Source of the DNA: VGRW01 sp041498295
GTDB lineage: Bacteria > Myxococcota_A > UBA9160 > SZUA-336
Assembly (NCBI GenBank): GCA_041498295.1
Contig: JBGQIB010000059.1
Span: 1-24,508, forward strand
Length of the DNA stretch: 24,508 nt
Direction of reading: 5' to 3'
Part shown: positions 1 through 9,713 of the stretch, in pieces
Layout of the letters: every line of letters starts with the position of its first letter
Position numbering within the stretch: the stretch's first letter is position 1
Position numbers and translations under genes: made by a program
Notes under the pieces: generated by a model
What the model was told of the DNA's origin: nothing
The model's input: the letters and a program-made list of their open reading frames with translations, nothing else
Databases searched by the model: none

Positions 1-599
1 TGAAGGATGCGACGCGCGGCTTCGAGCGCCTGCGCAAGGCGCTGCCCGGCGTCTCGGCCGCGCTGGTGCACGGACGCATCGAGCGCGGCGAGCGCGCGCG
101 CGCGATGGCCGACTTCGCCGCGGGCCGCGTGCGCGTGCTGGTCGCGACGACCGTGATCGAGGTCGGCGTCGACGTGCCGAACGCGACCTTGCTGATCGTG
201 CAGCACGCGGAGCGCTTCGGCCTCGCGCAGCTCCACCAGCTCCGCGGTCGCGTGGGGCGCGGCGGTCGGCCCGGGCGCGCGCTCCTGATCGCCGACCCGA
301 CGACACCGGAGAGTGTCGAGCGGCTGGCGATCCTCGAGCGCAGCGAAAGCGGCTTCGAGATCGCCGAGGCCGACCTGCGCATCCGCGGCGCGGGCGAGTG
401 GCTCGGCACGCGCCAGGCCGGCCACCTGCCCGAGCTCCGCCTCGCCGACCTCGTGCGCCACGGCGAGTATCTCAGCGCCGCCCGCGACGCCGCGGCACAG
501 CTGCTGGCGCGCGACCCGAGCCTGGCCGAGAGCCCCGGCCTCCGCGCGGCGATCGCGCGCCGCTGGGGGGCGCGCCTGGATCTCGCCGGCGCCTCGTAG
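1..599 (+). CDS. recG: ATP-dependent DNA helicase RecG, C-terminal part (5' truncated by window edge)
   Basis: The reading frame is open from base 3 and runs in from the left edge, so only about the last 199 residues are seen. RecG is a superfamily 2 helicase that remodels stalled replication forks and Holliday junctions. The visible part is the end of the second RecA-like domain. It has the motif V-type stretch TTVIEVGVDVPNA, then the motif VI arginine region QLHQLRGRVGRGG, then the RecG-type tail with ADLRIRGAGEWLGTRQAG. This last block separates RecG from other SF2 helicases; Mfd is the closest alternative but normally continues with a longer C-terminal domain. The stop is TAG at 597-599, 59 bp before lipA. 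Nothing looks broken. Confidence 0.93.
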   Translation, partial: KDATRGFERLRKALPGVSAALVHGRIERGERARAMADFAAGRVRVLVATTVIEVGVDVPNATLLIVQHAERFGLAQLHQLRGRVGRGGRPGRALLIADPTTPESVERLAILERSESGFEIAEADLRIRGAGEWLGTRQAGHLPELRLADLVRHGEYLSAARDAAAQLLARDPSLAESPGLRAAIARRWGARLDLAGAS

Positions 600-658
600 C
601 GACGCGCGAGACAGGCCCGGTGGCGGCTCTGGGCCCACTCGAATATCCTGGCCGTCCC

Positions 659-1594
659 ATGCCTGATTCCGCAGTCCAGTCGCGGACCTCCGCGACTTCC
701 GCAGGCGGGCTCACACGGCCCGCGCTGCGCCTTCCCGAGCACTGCAAGAGCCCGGCGCGGCCGAGCTCCGCCGTGTTCGAGATGAAGCGCATGCTGCGCC
801 GGCGCGGACTTCACTCGGTCTGCGAGGAGGCGCGCTGTCCGAATCTGGCCGAGTGCTTCGCTCGCGGCACGGTGACGTTCATGCTGCTCGGCGACGTCTG
901 CACCCGCGCGTGTCGCTTCTGTCACGTGGCCACCGGCCTCGGTCGGCCGGTGGATCCACGCGAGCCGGAGCAGGTCGCGGCAGCGGCGCGCGAGCTCCGG
1001 CTGCGCCACGTGGTGTTGACCAGCGTGAATCGCGACGACTTGGAGGACCAGGGCTCGACTCAGTTCGCGCGCACGGTCGCGGCGCTGCGGCGGCTGGCGC
1101 CGGGCGCGTCGGTCGAGGTGCTCACGCCCGACTTCCGCGGCGACCCGGACTGCATCGACCGCGTCGCGGACGCGCGTCCCGAGGTCTACAACCACAACCT
1201 CGAGACCGTGCCGAGCCTGTACCGAGAGGTGCGCATCGGCGCGCGCTACGACCGCTCGCTCGCGCTGCTCGCGCGCGTGAAGGCGCGCCGGGCGGAAACG
1301 CTGACGAAGTCCGGGCTCATGCTCGGGCTCGGCGAGACGCGTGACGAGCTCGTCGCGGTATTTCGTGCTCTGCGCGACGCCCAGGTCGACTGTCTCACGC
1401 TCGGTCAGTATCTGCGCCCGACGCTGCGACACCGCCCGGTGACGCGCTACCTCGAGCCCGCGGAGTTCGCCGAGCTCGGCGGCGCCGCGCGCGCGCTCGG
1501 CTTCCGCCACGTCGAGAGTGGACCGCTCGTGCGCAGCTCCTTCCACGCCGATACGGCGCTGAATCTTCTCTCCCCACTCCGAGGCCCGGCATGA
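659..1594 (+). CDS. lipA: Lipoyl synthase (radical SAM)
   Basis: LipA inserts two sulfur atoms into octanoyl groups on lipoyl-domain proteins. The ATG at 659 gives 311 residues, the usual family length. Two iron-sulfur sites are visible: the auxiliary cluster cysteines C55, C60 and C66 (CEEARCPNLAEC) and the radical-SAM triad C81, C85 and C88 (CTRACRFC). The C-terminal VRSSFHADTAL contains the conserved RSS motif whose serine binds the auxiliary cluster. The frame stays open upstream to about 398, but that part overlaps recG and has shadow-like composition, so I reject the longer start. No Shine-Dalgarno sequence is seen. A TATCCT box lies at 644-649, nine bases before the ATG, which may mean a nearly leaderless transcript. 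The stop overlaps the next start by 4 bp. Confidence 0.96.
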   Translation: MPDSAVQSRTSATSAGGLTRPALRLPEHCKSPARPSSAVFEMKRMLRRRGLHSVCEEARCPNLAECFARGTVTFMLLGDVCTRACRFCHVATGLGRPVDPREPEQVAAAARELRLRHVVLTSVNRDDLEDQGSTQFARTVAALRRLAPGASVEVLTPDFRGDPDCIDRVADARPEVYNHNLETVPSLYREVRIGARYDRSLALLARVKARRAETLTKSGLMLGLGETRDELVAVFRALRDAQVDCLTLGQYLRPTLRHRPVTRYLEPAEFAELGGAARALGFRHVESGPLVRSSFHADTALNLLSPLRGPA

Positions 1595-2766
1595 TGAAGT
1601 TCGAGAAGCTGGAACGGCTGCCCCCATACGTGCTCGCGATCGTGAACGATCTCAAGGCGCGCGCGCGGCGCGCGGGCGAGGACGTGGTCGATCTCGGGTT
1701 CGGAAACCCGAATCACGCAACGCCCCCGCACGTGGTCGAGAAGCTGGTCGAGGCGGCGCGCGATCCCAGGAACCACCACTACTCCGCGTCGCGCGGGCTG
1801 CCGAACCTGCGCCGCGCGATGGCGCGCTGGTATCAGCGCCGCTACGCGCTGACGCTCGACCCCGAGACGCAGGTGATCTCGACGATCGGCGCGAAGGAGG
1901 GGCTCTCGCACTTCGTGATGGCAACGATCGCGCGCGGTGACACCGTTTTGTGTCCCGACCCGTGCTATCCGATCCACAGCTTCTCGGTGCTGATCGCGGG
2001 CGGGGACATCCGGCGCGTGCCGCTGCATCCCCTCGACGGACTCCTGACTCGTCTCGAAGAGGCGACCTTGGCGAACTGGCCGCGCCCCAAGATGCTGATC
2101 GCCTCGTTCCCGCACAACCCGACGACCGCGACCGTCGATCTCGCCTATCTCACGCGGCTCGTCGACTTCTGCCGCAAGAACGACCTCGTCCTGGTGCACG
2201 ACCTCGCGTACGCCGAGATCTGCTTCGACGGCTACGCGCCTCCGAGCGTGCTGCAGGTGCCGGGCGCGTTCGACTGCGCGATCGAGTTCACCTCGCTTTC
2301 GAAGTCACACGCGATGGCCGGCTGGCGCGTCGGCTTCGCGGCTGGGAACGCGGAGCTGATTCGCGGGCTCGGGCGCGTGAAGAGCTATCTCGACTACGGC
2401 ACGTTCCAGCCGATCCAGATCGCGACGATCGTCGCGCTCGACGGACCGCAGGACTTCGTCGCTGAGATCGTCGAGGACTACCGCCAGCGCCGCAACGCCC
2501 TCGTCGACGGGCTGGAGCAGGCGAGCTGGAAGATCGAGAAGCCGCTCGCGACGATGTTCGTCTGGGCGCCGGTGCCGGAGCGCTTCGCGAGCCTGGGGTC
2601 GCTGGAGTTCTCGAAGCTCTTGCTGGAACAGGCGCAGGTCGCGGTCGCGCCGGGCGTCGGCTTCGGGCCCGCAGGCGAGGGCTTCGTGCGCTTCGCGCTC
2701 GTCGAGAACACGCACCGCATCCGCCAGGCGGTGCGCAGCATGCGCAAGCTGCTCCGCGATGGCTGA
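1591..2766 (+). CDS. alaC: PLP-dependent class I/II aminotransferase, AlaC-like (glutamate-pyruvate type)
   Basis: This is a 391-residue fold-type I aminotransferase. The N-terminal LGFGNPNHATP, the HHYSASRGLPNLRRA stretch and the Schiff-base motif SLSKSHAMAGWR (lysine K238) match the AlaC/YfdZ group, which moves amino groups between glutamate and pyruvate, and its relatives annotated as LL-diaminopimelate or aspartate aminotransferases. Placement directly before homoserine dehydrogenase and threonine synthase makes a role in aspartate-family amino acid metabolism equally possible, so exact substrates are not settled by sequence. It starts with ATG overlapping the lipA stop (ATGA) and ends 8 bp inside hom, which suggests translational coupling. 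Confidence 0.85.
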   Translation: MMKFEKLERLPPYVLAIVNDLKARARRAGEDVVDLGFGNPNHATPPHVVEKLVEAARDPRNHHYSASRGLPNLRRAMARWYQRRYALTLDPETQVISTIGAKEGLSHFVMATIARGDTVLCPDPCYPIHSFSVLIAGGDIRRVPLHPLDGLLTRLEEATLANWPRPKMLIASFPHNPTTATVDLAYLTRLVDFCRKNDLVLVHDLAYAEICFDGYAPPSVLQVPGAFDCAIEFTSLSKSHAMAGWRVGFAAGNAELIRGLGRVKSYLDYGTFQPIQIATIVALDGPQDFVAEIVEDYRQRRNALVDGLEQASWKIEKPLATMFVWAPVPERFASLGSLEFSKLLLEQAQVAVAPGVGFGPAGEGFVRFALVENTHRIRQAVRSMRKLLRDG

Positions 2767-4066
2767 GCGCGCGATGCGCATCGGGCTGGTCGGGCTCGGG
2801 ACGATCGGCACGGGGTTGGTGCGCGCGCTCGCGAGTCACGGCGCGCTCGTCGCGGAGCGCCTGGGCTTCCCGCTCGAGCTCGCGCGCGTCGCGGACATCG
2901 ACCTCGAGCGCGACCGGGGAGTGTCACTTTCCGGTGTACGTCTCTCGCGCGACTGGCGCGAGCTCGTCGACGATCCCGAGATCGACCTCGTGGTCGAGCT
3001 GGTGGGCGGCACGCGCGTCGCGAAGGACCTCGTGCTCGCGGCGCTCGACGCGGGCAAGTACGTCGTGACCGCGAACAAGGCGCTGCTCGCGACGCACGGC
3101 GCGGAGATCTACGCGCTCGCCGCGTCGAAGCACACCGAGATCGCGTTCGAGGCCAGCGTCGGCGGGACGATCCCGGTGTTGCGCGCGCTGCGCGAGGGAC
3201 TCTGCGCCGACCGCGTGCTCGCGTTGCACGGAATCGTGAACGGCACGTGCAACTACATCCTCACGCAGATGGAGGCGACCGGCGAGCCATACGAGGCTTG
3301 TCTGAAGCGCGCGCAGGATCTCGGCTACGCGGAGCCGGACCCGAGCTTCGACGTCGATGGCGTCGACTCCGCGCACAAGCTCGCGATCCTGGCCGGGCTC
3401 GCGTTCGGCGTACGCCTCGCCCCGGACGCGTTCCCGATCGACGGCATCCGGCGCATTCTGCCGGCGGACGTCGAGTACGCGAAGCGCATCGGGCTGCGCA
3501 TCAAGCTGCTCGCGGTGGCGAAGCGCTCGACTTCGGGCATCGAGGCGCGCGTGCATCCGACGATGATCCCGCGCGCGAGCGTGCTCGCCGGTGTGGACGG
3601 CTCGATGAACGCGATCGAGGTGCGCGGCGAGCTCTCGGGCCCGACCCTGTACTACGGCGCGGGCGCGGGCGCGTTGCCGACGGCGAGCGCGGTGCTCTCG
3701 GACGTGATGGAGCTCGCGCGCGCCCGGCGCCACGGCGTGTCAGGCCGCGTGCCGCCGCTCGGTACGCCCGAGCCGCGTGACGCAGTTCTGTGTAAGCCCG
3801 GCGAGGAGCGGGGCGAGTACTACGTGCGCTTCACCGCGCTCGACAAACCCGGCGTCTTGTCGAAGCTCACCGGCGCGCTCGGCGCGCGCGGCATCAGCAT
3901 CGCGAGCGTCCTGCAGGAGGAGCGCCACGAGTCGCGCGGTGTGCCGATCGTGCTGACGATCCACGAGGCGCGCCAGGCGGATCTCGACGCGGCGCTCGAG
4001 GACGTCGCGCGTCTGCCCGAGGTCGTCGGCAGGGCGCAGAAGATCCGGATCGAACGGGAGCTCTAG
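2759..4066 (+). CDS. hom: Homoserine dehydrogenase with C-terminal ACT domain
   Basis: It catalyses NAD(P)H-dependent reduction of aspartate semialdehyde to homoserine, the branch point to threonine and methionine. The 435 residues show a Rossmann nucleotide-binding loop GLVGLGTIGTG at about residues 9-19, the conserved VVTANKALLATHG segment, EASVGGTIPVLRALREG and GIVNGTCNYILTQM, and the substrate-site stretch DLGYAEPDPSFDVDGVDSAHKLAILA. From about residue 355 an ACT domain follows (YYVRFTALDKPGVLSKLTGALGARGISI), the usual site of feedback inhibition by threonine. It overlaps the preceding aminotransferase by 8 bp and is 2 bp from thrC. No homoserine kinase gene is present in the window. Confidence 0.96.
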   Translation: MAERAMRIGLVGLGTIGTGLVRALASHGALVAERLGFPLELARVADIDLERDRGVSLSGVRLSRDWRELVDDPEIDLVVELVGGTRVAKDLVLAALDAGKYVVTANKALLATHGAEIYALAASKHTEIAFEASVGGTIPVLRALREGLCADRVLALHGIVNGTCNYILTQMEATGEPYEACLKRAQDLGYAEPDPSFDVDGVDSAHKLAILAGLAFGVRLAPDAFPIDGIRRILPADVEYAKRIGLRIKLLAVAKRSTSGIEARVHPTMIPRASVLAGVDGSMNAIEVRGELSGPTLYYGAGAGALPTASAVLSDVMELARARRHGVSGRVPPLGTPEPRDAVLCKPGEERGEYYVRFTALDKPGVLSKLTGALGARGISIASVLQEERHESRGVPIVLTIHEARQADLDAALEDVARLPEVVGRAQKIRIEREL

Positions 4067-4068
4067 TC

Positions 4069-5427
4069 ATGACACCCACCCGTACACCGAAATACGACGC
4101 CTGGTTCGAGTGCGCCCGCGGCTGCGAGGGCCGCTGGGAGCTCACCGAGGTCATCTACAAGTGTCCGCACTGTGGCGGCCTGCTCACCGTGCAGCACGAC
4201 CTCGAGCGGCTGAAGCGCACGCCGCCGCAGAAGTGGATGAAGATCTTCGAGTCACGCGCGCACTCGACCGAGTGGCCGTACGGTTCCGGCGTCTGGGGCA
4301 AGCGCGAGCTCGTGTGCCCGGTCGTCGCCGAGGACAACATCGTGTCGATGTTCGAGGGCCACACCAATCTGTTTTGGGCCAAGCGCCTCGGGCAGAAGCT
4401 CGGCGTCGAGGATCTCTGGGTGAAGCAGTGCGGCAACACGCACACCGGGAGCTTCAAGGATCTCGGCATGACCGTGCTCGTGTCGGTCGTGAACGAGATG
4501 ATCAAGCGCGGCGCCGGCGTGCGCGCGGTCGCGTGCGCGTCGACGGGCGATACGTCCGCGGCGCTCGCCGCGTATGCCGCGTACGCGGGAATTCCAGCGG
4601 TCGTTCTCCTGCCGCGTGACAAGGTTTCGATCGCGCAGCTCGTGCAGCCGGTCGCGAACGGCGCGATCACGCTGTCACTCGAGACCGACTTCGACGGCTG
4701 CATGGAGATCATGAAGCAGATCGCCGAGCGCGACGGGATCTACATGGCCAACTCGATGAACTCGCTGCGCATCGAAGGCCAGAAGACGATCGGCATGGAG
4801 ATCGTGCAGCAGTTCGACTGGGAAGTACCGGACTGGATCGTGATGCCCGTCGGGAACCTCGGAAACGTGGCCGCGCTCGGCAAAGGACTGCTCGAGTGGC
4901 TCGAGCTCGGCATCATCGACCGGCTGCCGAAGATCTGCGCCGCGCAGGCCGCGAACGCGAACCCGCTGTATCTCAGCTACAAGACGGACTACGAGAAGTA
5001 CGAGCCCGTGCAGGCGCTGCCGACCTTCGCGTCGGCGATCCAGATTGGGAACCCGGTCTCGATCGATCGCGCGATCGCGACCTTGAAGCGCTTCGAGGGG
5101 ATCGTGGAGCAAGCCACCGAGAACGAGCTCGCCGACGCCGCGGCGGAAGCGGACCTCACGGGTTTGTACAACTGCCCGCACACGGGTGTCGCGCTCGCGG
5201 CGATGAAGAAGCTGATCGCGCGCGGCGAGATCAAGAAGGACCAGCGCGTCGTCGTCATCTCGACGGCGCACGGTCTCAAGTTCACCGACTTCAAGGTGAA
5301 GTATCACGCGTCGGAGCTGTCGGGGATCGACGCACGACTCGCAAATCCGCCGATCCCCCTGCCGGCGCGTTACGACGCGGTGCGCAGCGAGATACTGCGG
5401 CAGATCGACCGGCGCTTCGGGAACTGA
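4069..5427 (+). CDS. thrC: Threonine synthase
   Basis: A PLP-dependent enzyme that converts O-phosphohomoserine to threonine. The 452 residues include the PLP-lysine motif HTGSFKDLGM (K130), ACASTGDTSAALAAYAAYAG and the phosphate-binding MPVGNLGNVAALGKG. An N-terminal cysteine-rich segment (CARGCEGRWE then KCPHCGG) resembles the short zinc-ribbon-like start common in this threonine synthase subgroup. The C-terminal YNCPHTGVALAAMKKL and VVISTAHGLKFTDFK also fit. It starts 2 bp after hom, so the two are surely co-transcribed. The phosphorylated substrate must come from a homoserine kinase encoded elsewhere. Confidence 0.95.
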   Translation: MTPTRTPKYDAWFECARGCEGRWELTEVIYKCPHCGGLLTVQHDLERLKRTPPQKWMKIFESRAHSTEWPYGSGVWGKRELVCPVVAEDNIVSMFEGHTNLFWAKRLGQKLGVEDLWVKQCGNTHTGSFKDLGMTVLVSVVNEMIKRGAGVRAVACASTGDTSAALAAYAAYAGIPAVVLLPRDKVSIAQLVQPVANGAITLSLETDFDGCMEIMKQIAERDGIYMANSMNSLRIEGQKTIGMEIVQQFDWEVPDWIVMPVGNLGNVAALGKGLLEWLELGIIDRLPKICAAQAANANPLYLSYKTDYEKYEPVQALPTFASAIQIGNPVSIDRAIATLKRFEGIVEQATENELADAAAEADLTGLYNCPHTGVALAAMKKLIARGEIKKDQRVVVISTAHGLKFTDFKVKYHASELSGIDARLANPPIPLPARYDAVRSEILRQIDRRFGN

Positions 5428-5440
5428 GAGAGGGAGTCTC

Positions 5441-6397
<957 letters not shown>

Positions 6398-6402
6398 GCG
6401 CC

Positions 6403-7011
6403 GTGTTCACCGGGATCGTAGAGCGTGTCGCGCGAATCACGCGCCTCGAGACGGTCGCGGGCCGGGTCGAGCTCGAGATCGAGGTCGGCGGCGAGATCGC
6501 GCGCGAGGTGAAGCTCGGCGACAGCATCGCGCTCTCCGGCACGTGCCTCACCGTGGTCGCGGTACGGGGCGAGCGACTCGCGTTCCAAGTCGTACCTGAA
6601 TCACTGCGCGTGACCTCGCTCGGCGGCCGCAAGGCGGGCGGCGCGCTGAACCTGGAGCGCGCGATGCGCGCGGACGCGCGACTCGACGGACACATCGTGC
6701 AGGGCCACGTCGACGGCGTCGGCAGCGTGCGTGAAGTGCGCGCCGACGGCGACGACCAGCTGGTGCGCATCGATTGCGCGCCCGAGCTCGCGGTGCAGCT
6801 CGTGCCGAAGGGATCGATCGCGGTCGAGGGAGTTTCGCTCACCGCGGTCGATCCGGACGAAAGCGGCTTTTCCGTGGCGCTGATCCCCCACACGCGCGCG
6901 GTCACGACGCTCGGTTCACTCGAGCGCGGTCAGGCGGTCAATCTCGAGCTAGACGTGCTCGGGAAATACGTCTTCCGCTACCTCGCGCGCACGCGCGGCG
7001 CGAATGGTTGA
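6403..7011 (+). CDS. ribE: Riboflavin synthase, alpha subunit
   Basis: It catalyses dismutation of two 6,7-dimethyl-8-ribityllumazine molecules into riboflavin. A GTG start at 6403 gives 202 residues beginning MFTGIVERV, the near-invariant start of the family; the longer open frame upstream overlaps glpX and is rejected. The two internally repeated lumazine-binding barrels are visible: the first with GDSIALSGTCLTVV and the second with GHVDGVGSV and KGSIAVEGVSLTAVD, followed by IPHTRAVTTLGSL. The SGTCLTV and EGVSLTA blocks are the matching positions of the two repeats. No clear Shine-Dalgarno precedes the GTG, so translation is probably coupled to glpX, whose stop is 5 bp upstream. No other rib gene is in the window. 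Confidence 0.95.
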   Translation: MFTGIVERVARITRLETVAGRVELEIEVGGEIAREVKLGDSIALSGTCLTVVAVRGERLAFQVVPESLRVTSLGGRKAGGALNLERAMRADARLDGHIVQGHVDGVGSVREVRADGDDQLVRIDCAPELAVQLVPKGSIAVEGVSLTAVDPDESGFSVALIPHTRAVTTLGSLERGQAVNLELDVLGKYVFRYLARTRGANG

Positions 7012-7028
7012 CCCCCCGGAGGCGGGGT
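7011..7028 (+). other. GC-rich hairpin after riboflavin synthase (possible weak terminator)
   Basis: ACCCC at 7011-7015 pairs with GGGGT at 7024-7028, with inner CC/GG pairs and one bulged C. There is no T-run after it, so it is not a canonical intrinsic terminator. Its position right behind the ribE stop and before the 118-bp gap to khpA fits the end of the biosynthetic operon. It could equally be chance in GC-rich DNA. Confidence 0.3.
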
Positions 7029-7129
7029 GAGACACTGAAATGCGTAAGGCCCCGCGCGCCTCCGTGGCTCCGGTATCTCTTTTCTGCGGAAGCTGTCCTC
7101 GCTCGGCACTACTCTTTCAGGAGTCGTCG

Positions 7130-7363
7130 ATGAAGGAACTGGTCGAGATGATCGTGAAGGCGTTGGTGGACCAACCGGAATTCGTCGAGATCAACGAGAT
7201 CAAGGGGAACCACGCCCACGTCATCGAGCTGAATGTCGCGAAGGAAGACCTCGGCAAGGTGATCGGGAAGGGCGGCGCTCACGCGTCCGCGATCCGAACC
7301 ATCTTGGCGGCGGCGAGTGGCAAGGAGAACAAGCGGTACATCCTCGAGATCATCGAGCACTGA
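7130..7363 (+). CDS. khpA: KH-domain RNA-binding protein KhpA
   Basis: A single-domain KH protein of 77 residues starting MKELVEMIVKALVDQPEFVEI. The RNA-contacting GxxG loop lies in KVIGKGGAHASAIRTIL. The length and ending (KRYILEIIEH) match KhpA, a small RNA chaperone that in several bacteria works with KhpB/Jag on mRNAs and sRNAs. The start is fixed by AGGAG at 7119-7123, six bases before the ATG; a longer frame from 7040 is rejected. KhpA is often next to rpsP, rimM and trmD, but here it stands between riboflavin synthase and a sensor kinase. Confidence 0.93.
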   Translation: MKELVEMIVKALVDQPEFVEINEIKGNHAHVIELNVAKEDLGKVIGKGGAHASAIRTILAAASGKENKRYILEIIEH

Positions 7364-7383
7364 GTGACGCAGCGCGCGCCACG

Positions 7384-9129
7384 GTGAGCGAACGCGCGCT
7401 GCGCAGCGTCGAGGCGTTGCGCGGCGAGGCGGGCACCGCGACCCCTGTCGTCTCGGAGGAAGATCGCGCGCAGCGCGCGCTCTGGGTGCAGCGCAGCGAC
7501 TGGCTCGAAGCGCTCGCGCGCCGCGAGAACGCCTACACCGCCGGAGAACGGCTGTGGCGCGCGAGCGAGCAGTGGATCAGCGCTCTGGCGGAGCTCGCGC
7601 AGGATCCGAGCATCGTGCTCGCGGAGCTGCCGCTTTGGGCGCGCTTCATGGACCGACACTCGAGCGTGGCGGTGCTGCCGAGCGGCGAAGACACGCAAGT
7701 GATCTGGTCGAACGTTCCCGGCTTTCCGCCCGACGCCTCGGAGTGTGAGTTTCGCTTGGGAGCGCTGCGTGCTCTGCTCGCCTTCTGCGCGGGCGAGGAA
7801 CCGGTGGCGGTGACGCACGTCGAGTGCGCCGCGCGCGGCGGCGATCGCTGCCGCTACGAAGTGCTCGACTGGATCCCGTGTCGCGACCGCCGCCACGAGC
7901 GCGGATTGCGCGAAGTGATCCGAATGGCCGCGGACCTCGAGGGGCGCGAGGCCCTACAACGACGCTTGTCGGAGCTCGCGCTGCACCTCGGCCCGCTGCC
8001 CGACATCCGCAAACTCCAAGGGGTGCGCCGCTTTCTCGAAGAGGTCGAAGACATCATCCTGCTCTTCGATCGCGACCTCGAGCTGCTCGACGCGAACCGC
8101 GCGGCGCTGCACTTCGCCGGGATGTCGCTCGCGGAGCTGCAGGGCCTCTCGATGCAGGACCTGCTCGCGGACTCGTCCTGGGACACGGTGCGCGACATGC
8201 TGCCCCGGCTTCTCGAGGTAGGCGCGTTGCGCGGCGTGCAGCTCGACGTGCGCACGCGCCGCGGCGAGGCGACGATCGAGGTGTCCGCGCGTGTCGCCGC
8301 GAGCGGCGAGTCGATCGTCTGCATCGCACGCGACATCACGGGCCGGCTCGCGCTCGAGCGCGAGCTCGCGCGCCGCAACGAGCAGCTGCACGCGCAGAAC
8401 GAGCGGATCGCCGACGCCGATCGCATGAAGTCGGAGTTCCTGGCGAACGTGAGCCACGAGCTCACCACGCCGCTCACGAGCATCAAGGGCTTCGCGAAAT
8501 TGCTGCGCGGCGACGTCGCGGCCGAGCTCTCCGGCGAGGCGCGCCTCGGTGCGGAGCAACGCGCGGAGTTTCTCGCGCTCGTGGAGCGAGAGGCCGCGCG
8601 CATGACGGAGTTGATCCACGGGCTGCTCGAGCTCTCGAACCTCGAGGCCGGCGGAGTCGCGCTCGCGCGCAAGCGCGTCGCGCTCGGCGCCGTGGTCGAG
8701 GAGTGTGTGCAGATCCTGAAGCCGCGTTTGGACGAGGCCGGGCTCGCGCTCGATTGCCATCTCGATCCCGAGCTGGCGCGCGCGTGGCTCGACCCGGACC
8801 GCATCAAGCAGGTCGTGCTCAACCTGCTCGAGAATGCCGCGAAGTTCAGCGTGCGCGGCTCGCGCATCGAGGTGCGCACGCAGGGCGCGGGCGCTTGGGT
8901 CGAGCTGTGCGTCTCCAATCCGTGTAGCGAGCTCGAGCAGCGGGACCTCGAGCGCATCTTCGCGCGCTTCGTTCAGCGCGACGGTTCGTATTCGCGCAAG
9001 TACGGCGGTGTAGGTCTCGGGCTCAACGTCGTGCGCGCCATCGTGGAGCTGCACGGCGGCCGCGCGTGGGCGGAGCTTCGCGAGGCGGGACGCGTGGAGT
9101 TCATCGCGCGCTTGCCGGTGGGTGAATAG
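7384..9129 (+). CDS. Sensor histidine kinase: V4R-like input domain, PAS, HisKA, HATPase
   Basis: This is a 581-residue soluble histidine kinase with no membrane segment seen. Residues about 30-165 form an input region ending in ECAARGGDRCRYEVLDW, with two cysteines near 148 and 156; this resembles the end of V4R/4-vinyl-reductase-type small-molecule or metal sensing domains. A PAS domain follows at about 210-320 (IILLFDRDLELLDANRAAL to VCIARDITGR), then a helical linker. The H-box is SEFLANVSHELTTPL with phospho-accepting H358. The N-box is VVLNLLENAAKF (about 478-489) and the G2 box is GGVGLGLNVV (about 541). The G1 position, normally DxGxG, reads VSNPCSELEQ (about 510-519) and is clearly degenerate. 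It starts with GTG 20 bp after khpA. No response regulator is adjacent. The kinase call is firm; the V4R label is a guess from motif spacing. Confidence 0.88.
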   Translation: MSERALRSVEALRGEAGTATPVVSEEDRAQRALWVQRSDWLEALARRENAYTAGERLWRASEQWISALAELAQDPSIVLAELPLWARFMDRHSSVAVLPSGEDTQVIWSNVPGFPPDASECEFRLGALRALLAFCAGEEPVAVTHVECAARGGDRCRYEVLDWIPCRDRRHERGLREVIRMAADLEGREALQRRLSELALHLGPLPDIRKLQGVRRFLEEVEDIILLFDRDLELLDANRAALHFAGMSLAELQGLSMQDLLADSSWDTVRDMLPRLLEVGALRGVQLDVRTRRGEATIEVSARVAASGESIVCIARDITGRLALERELARRNEQLHAQNERIADADRMKSEFLANVSHELTTPLTSIKGFAKLLRGDVAAELSGEARLGAEQRAEFLALVEREAARMTELIHGLLELSNLEAGGVALARKRVALGAVVEECVQILKPRLDEAGLALDCHLDPELARAWLDPDRIKQVVLNLLENAAKFSVRGSRIEVRTQGAGAWVELCVSNPCSELEQRDLERIFARFVQRDGSYSRKYGGVGLGLNVVRAIVELHGGRAWAELREAGRVEFIARLPVGE

Positions 9130-9209
9130 GCAAGTCGCTCCTGGTCGACACCACTCATCCCTGGCGGACTTCGGCCGATAAGGGCCCGCGAGGGGACGGA
9201 AGGGAGTCG

Positions 9210-9713
9210 ATGGCAAGTTCCATGCAACCCAACGGTGAGTTCACCCCGGAAGAGCACCACCGCCGCGGTCTGGCGTTGCTCGAGGCCGGTCACGGTCACG
9301 AGGGCTTCGAGCACCTGAGCCGCGCCTATCTGATTGACCCGCAGAACGCGCGCTTCCGCTCGTCGTACGCGCTCGCATTGGCGCTCGTCCGAGGCCAATT
9401 CCTCGGCGCTGTCGAGCTCGCGCGCGCCGCGGTTCGGCAGGAGTTCTACAACCCCGATCTCTATCTGAATCTCGCGCGCATCTATCTCGCGTTCGACTTC
9501 AAAGCCGACGCGATTCGCTTCTTGCGCCGAGCGCTGATGGTCGATCCGGAGAACGAGTCGGTGCACCGCCGGCTCGCCGATCTCGGCATTCGTCGCCGAC
9601 CGCCGATTCGCTTCCTGCCGCGCAACCATGCGGTGAATCGTTTCCTCGGTCGCATGCAAGCGCGCGTGCTCGGACGCGCGGCGTGGGTCGCGACTCGCAT
9701 GCAAGGCGCTTGA
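9210..9713 (+). CDS. Small tetratricopeptide-repeat protein
   Basis: A 167-residue protein with about three TPR units: residues about 12-45 (EEHHRRGLALLEAGHGHEGFEHLSRAYLIDPQ), 46-80, and 81-115 ending in ALMVDPENESVHRRLADLG. The last 50 residues are strongly basic and hydrophobic (RRRPPIRFLPRNHAVNRFLGRM), without a clear membrane helix. TPR proteins serve as protein-binding scaffolds; the partner cannot be named. The ATG is preceded by the purine-rich GGAAGGGAG. The 80 bp between the upstream kinase and this start holds no convincing promoter, so co-transcription with the kinase is possible. Confidence 0.8.
   Translation: MASSMQPNGEFTPEEHHRRGLALLEAGHGHEGFEHLSRAYLIDPQNARFRSSYALALALVRGQFLGAVELARAAVRQEFYNPDLYLNLARIYLAFDFKADAIRFLRRALMVDPENESVHRRLADLGIRRRPPIRFLPRNHAVNRFLGRMQARVLGRAAWVATRMQGA

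Noticed and set aside
398..658. Possible 87-residue N-terminal extension of LipA
   Set aside because: It would overlap recG in another frame and has Arg/Pro-rich shadow composition; the ATG at 659 gives the normal family length.
1591..2766. Firm naming as LL-diaminopimelate aminotransferase
   Set aside because: The motifs fit AlaC/YfdZ-like proteins as well or better, and no lysine-pathway gene is near; substrate cannot be decided from sequence alone.
7040..7129. Possible 30-residue N-terminal extension of KhpA
   Set aside because: AGGAG six bases before 7130 fixes the shorter start, and the 77-residue length is the family norm.
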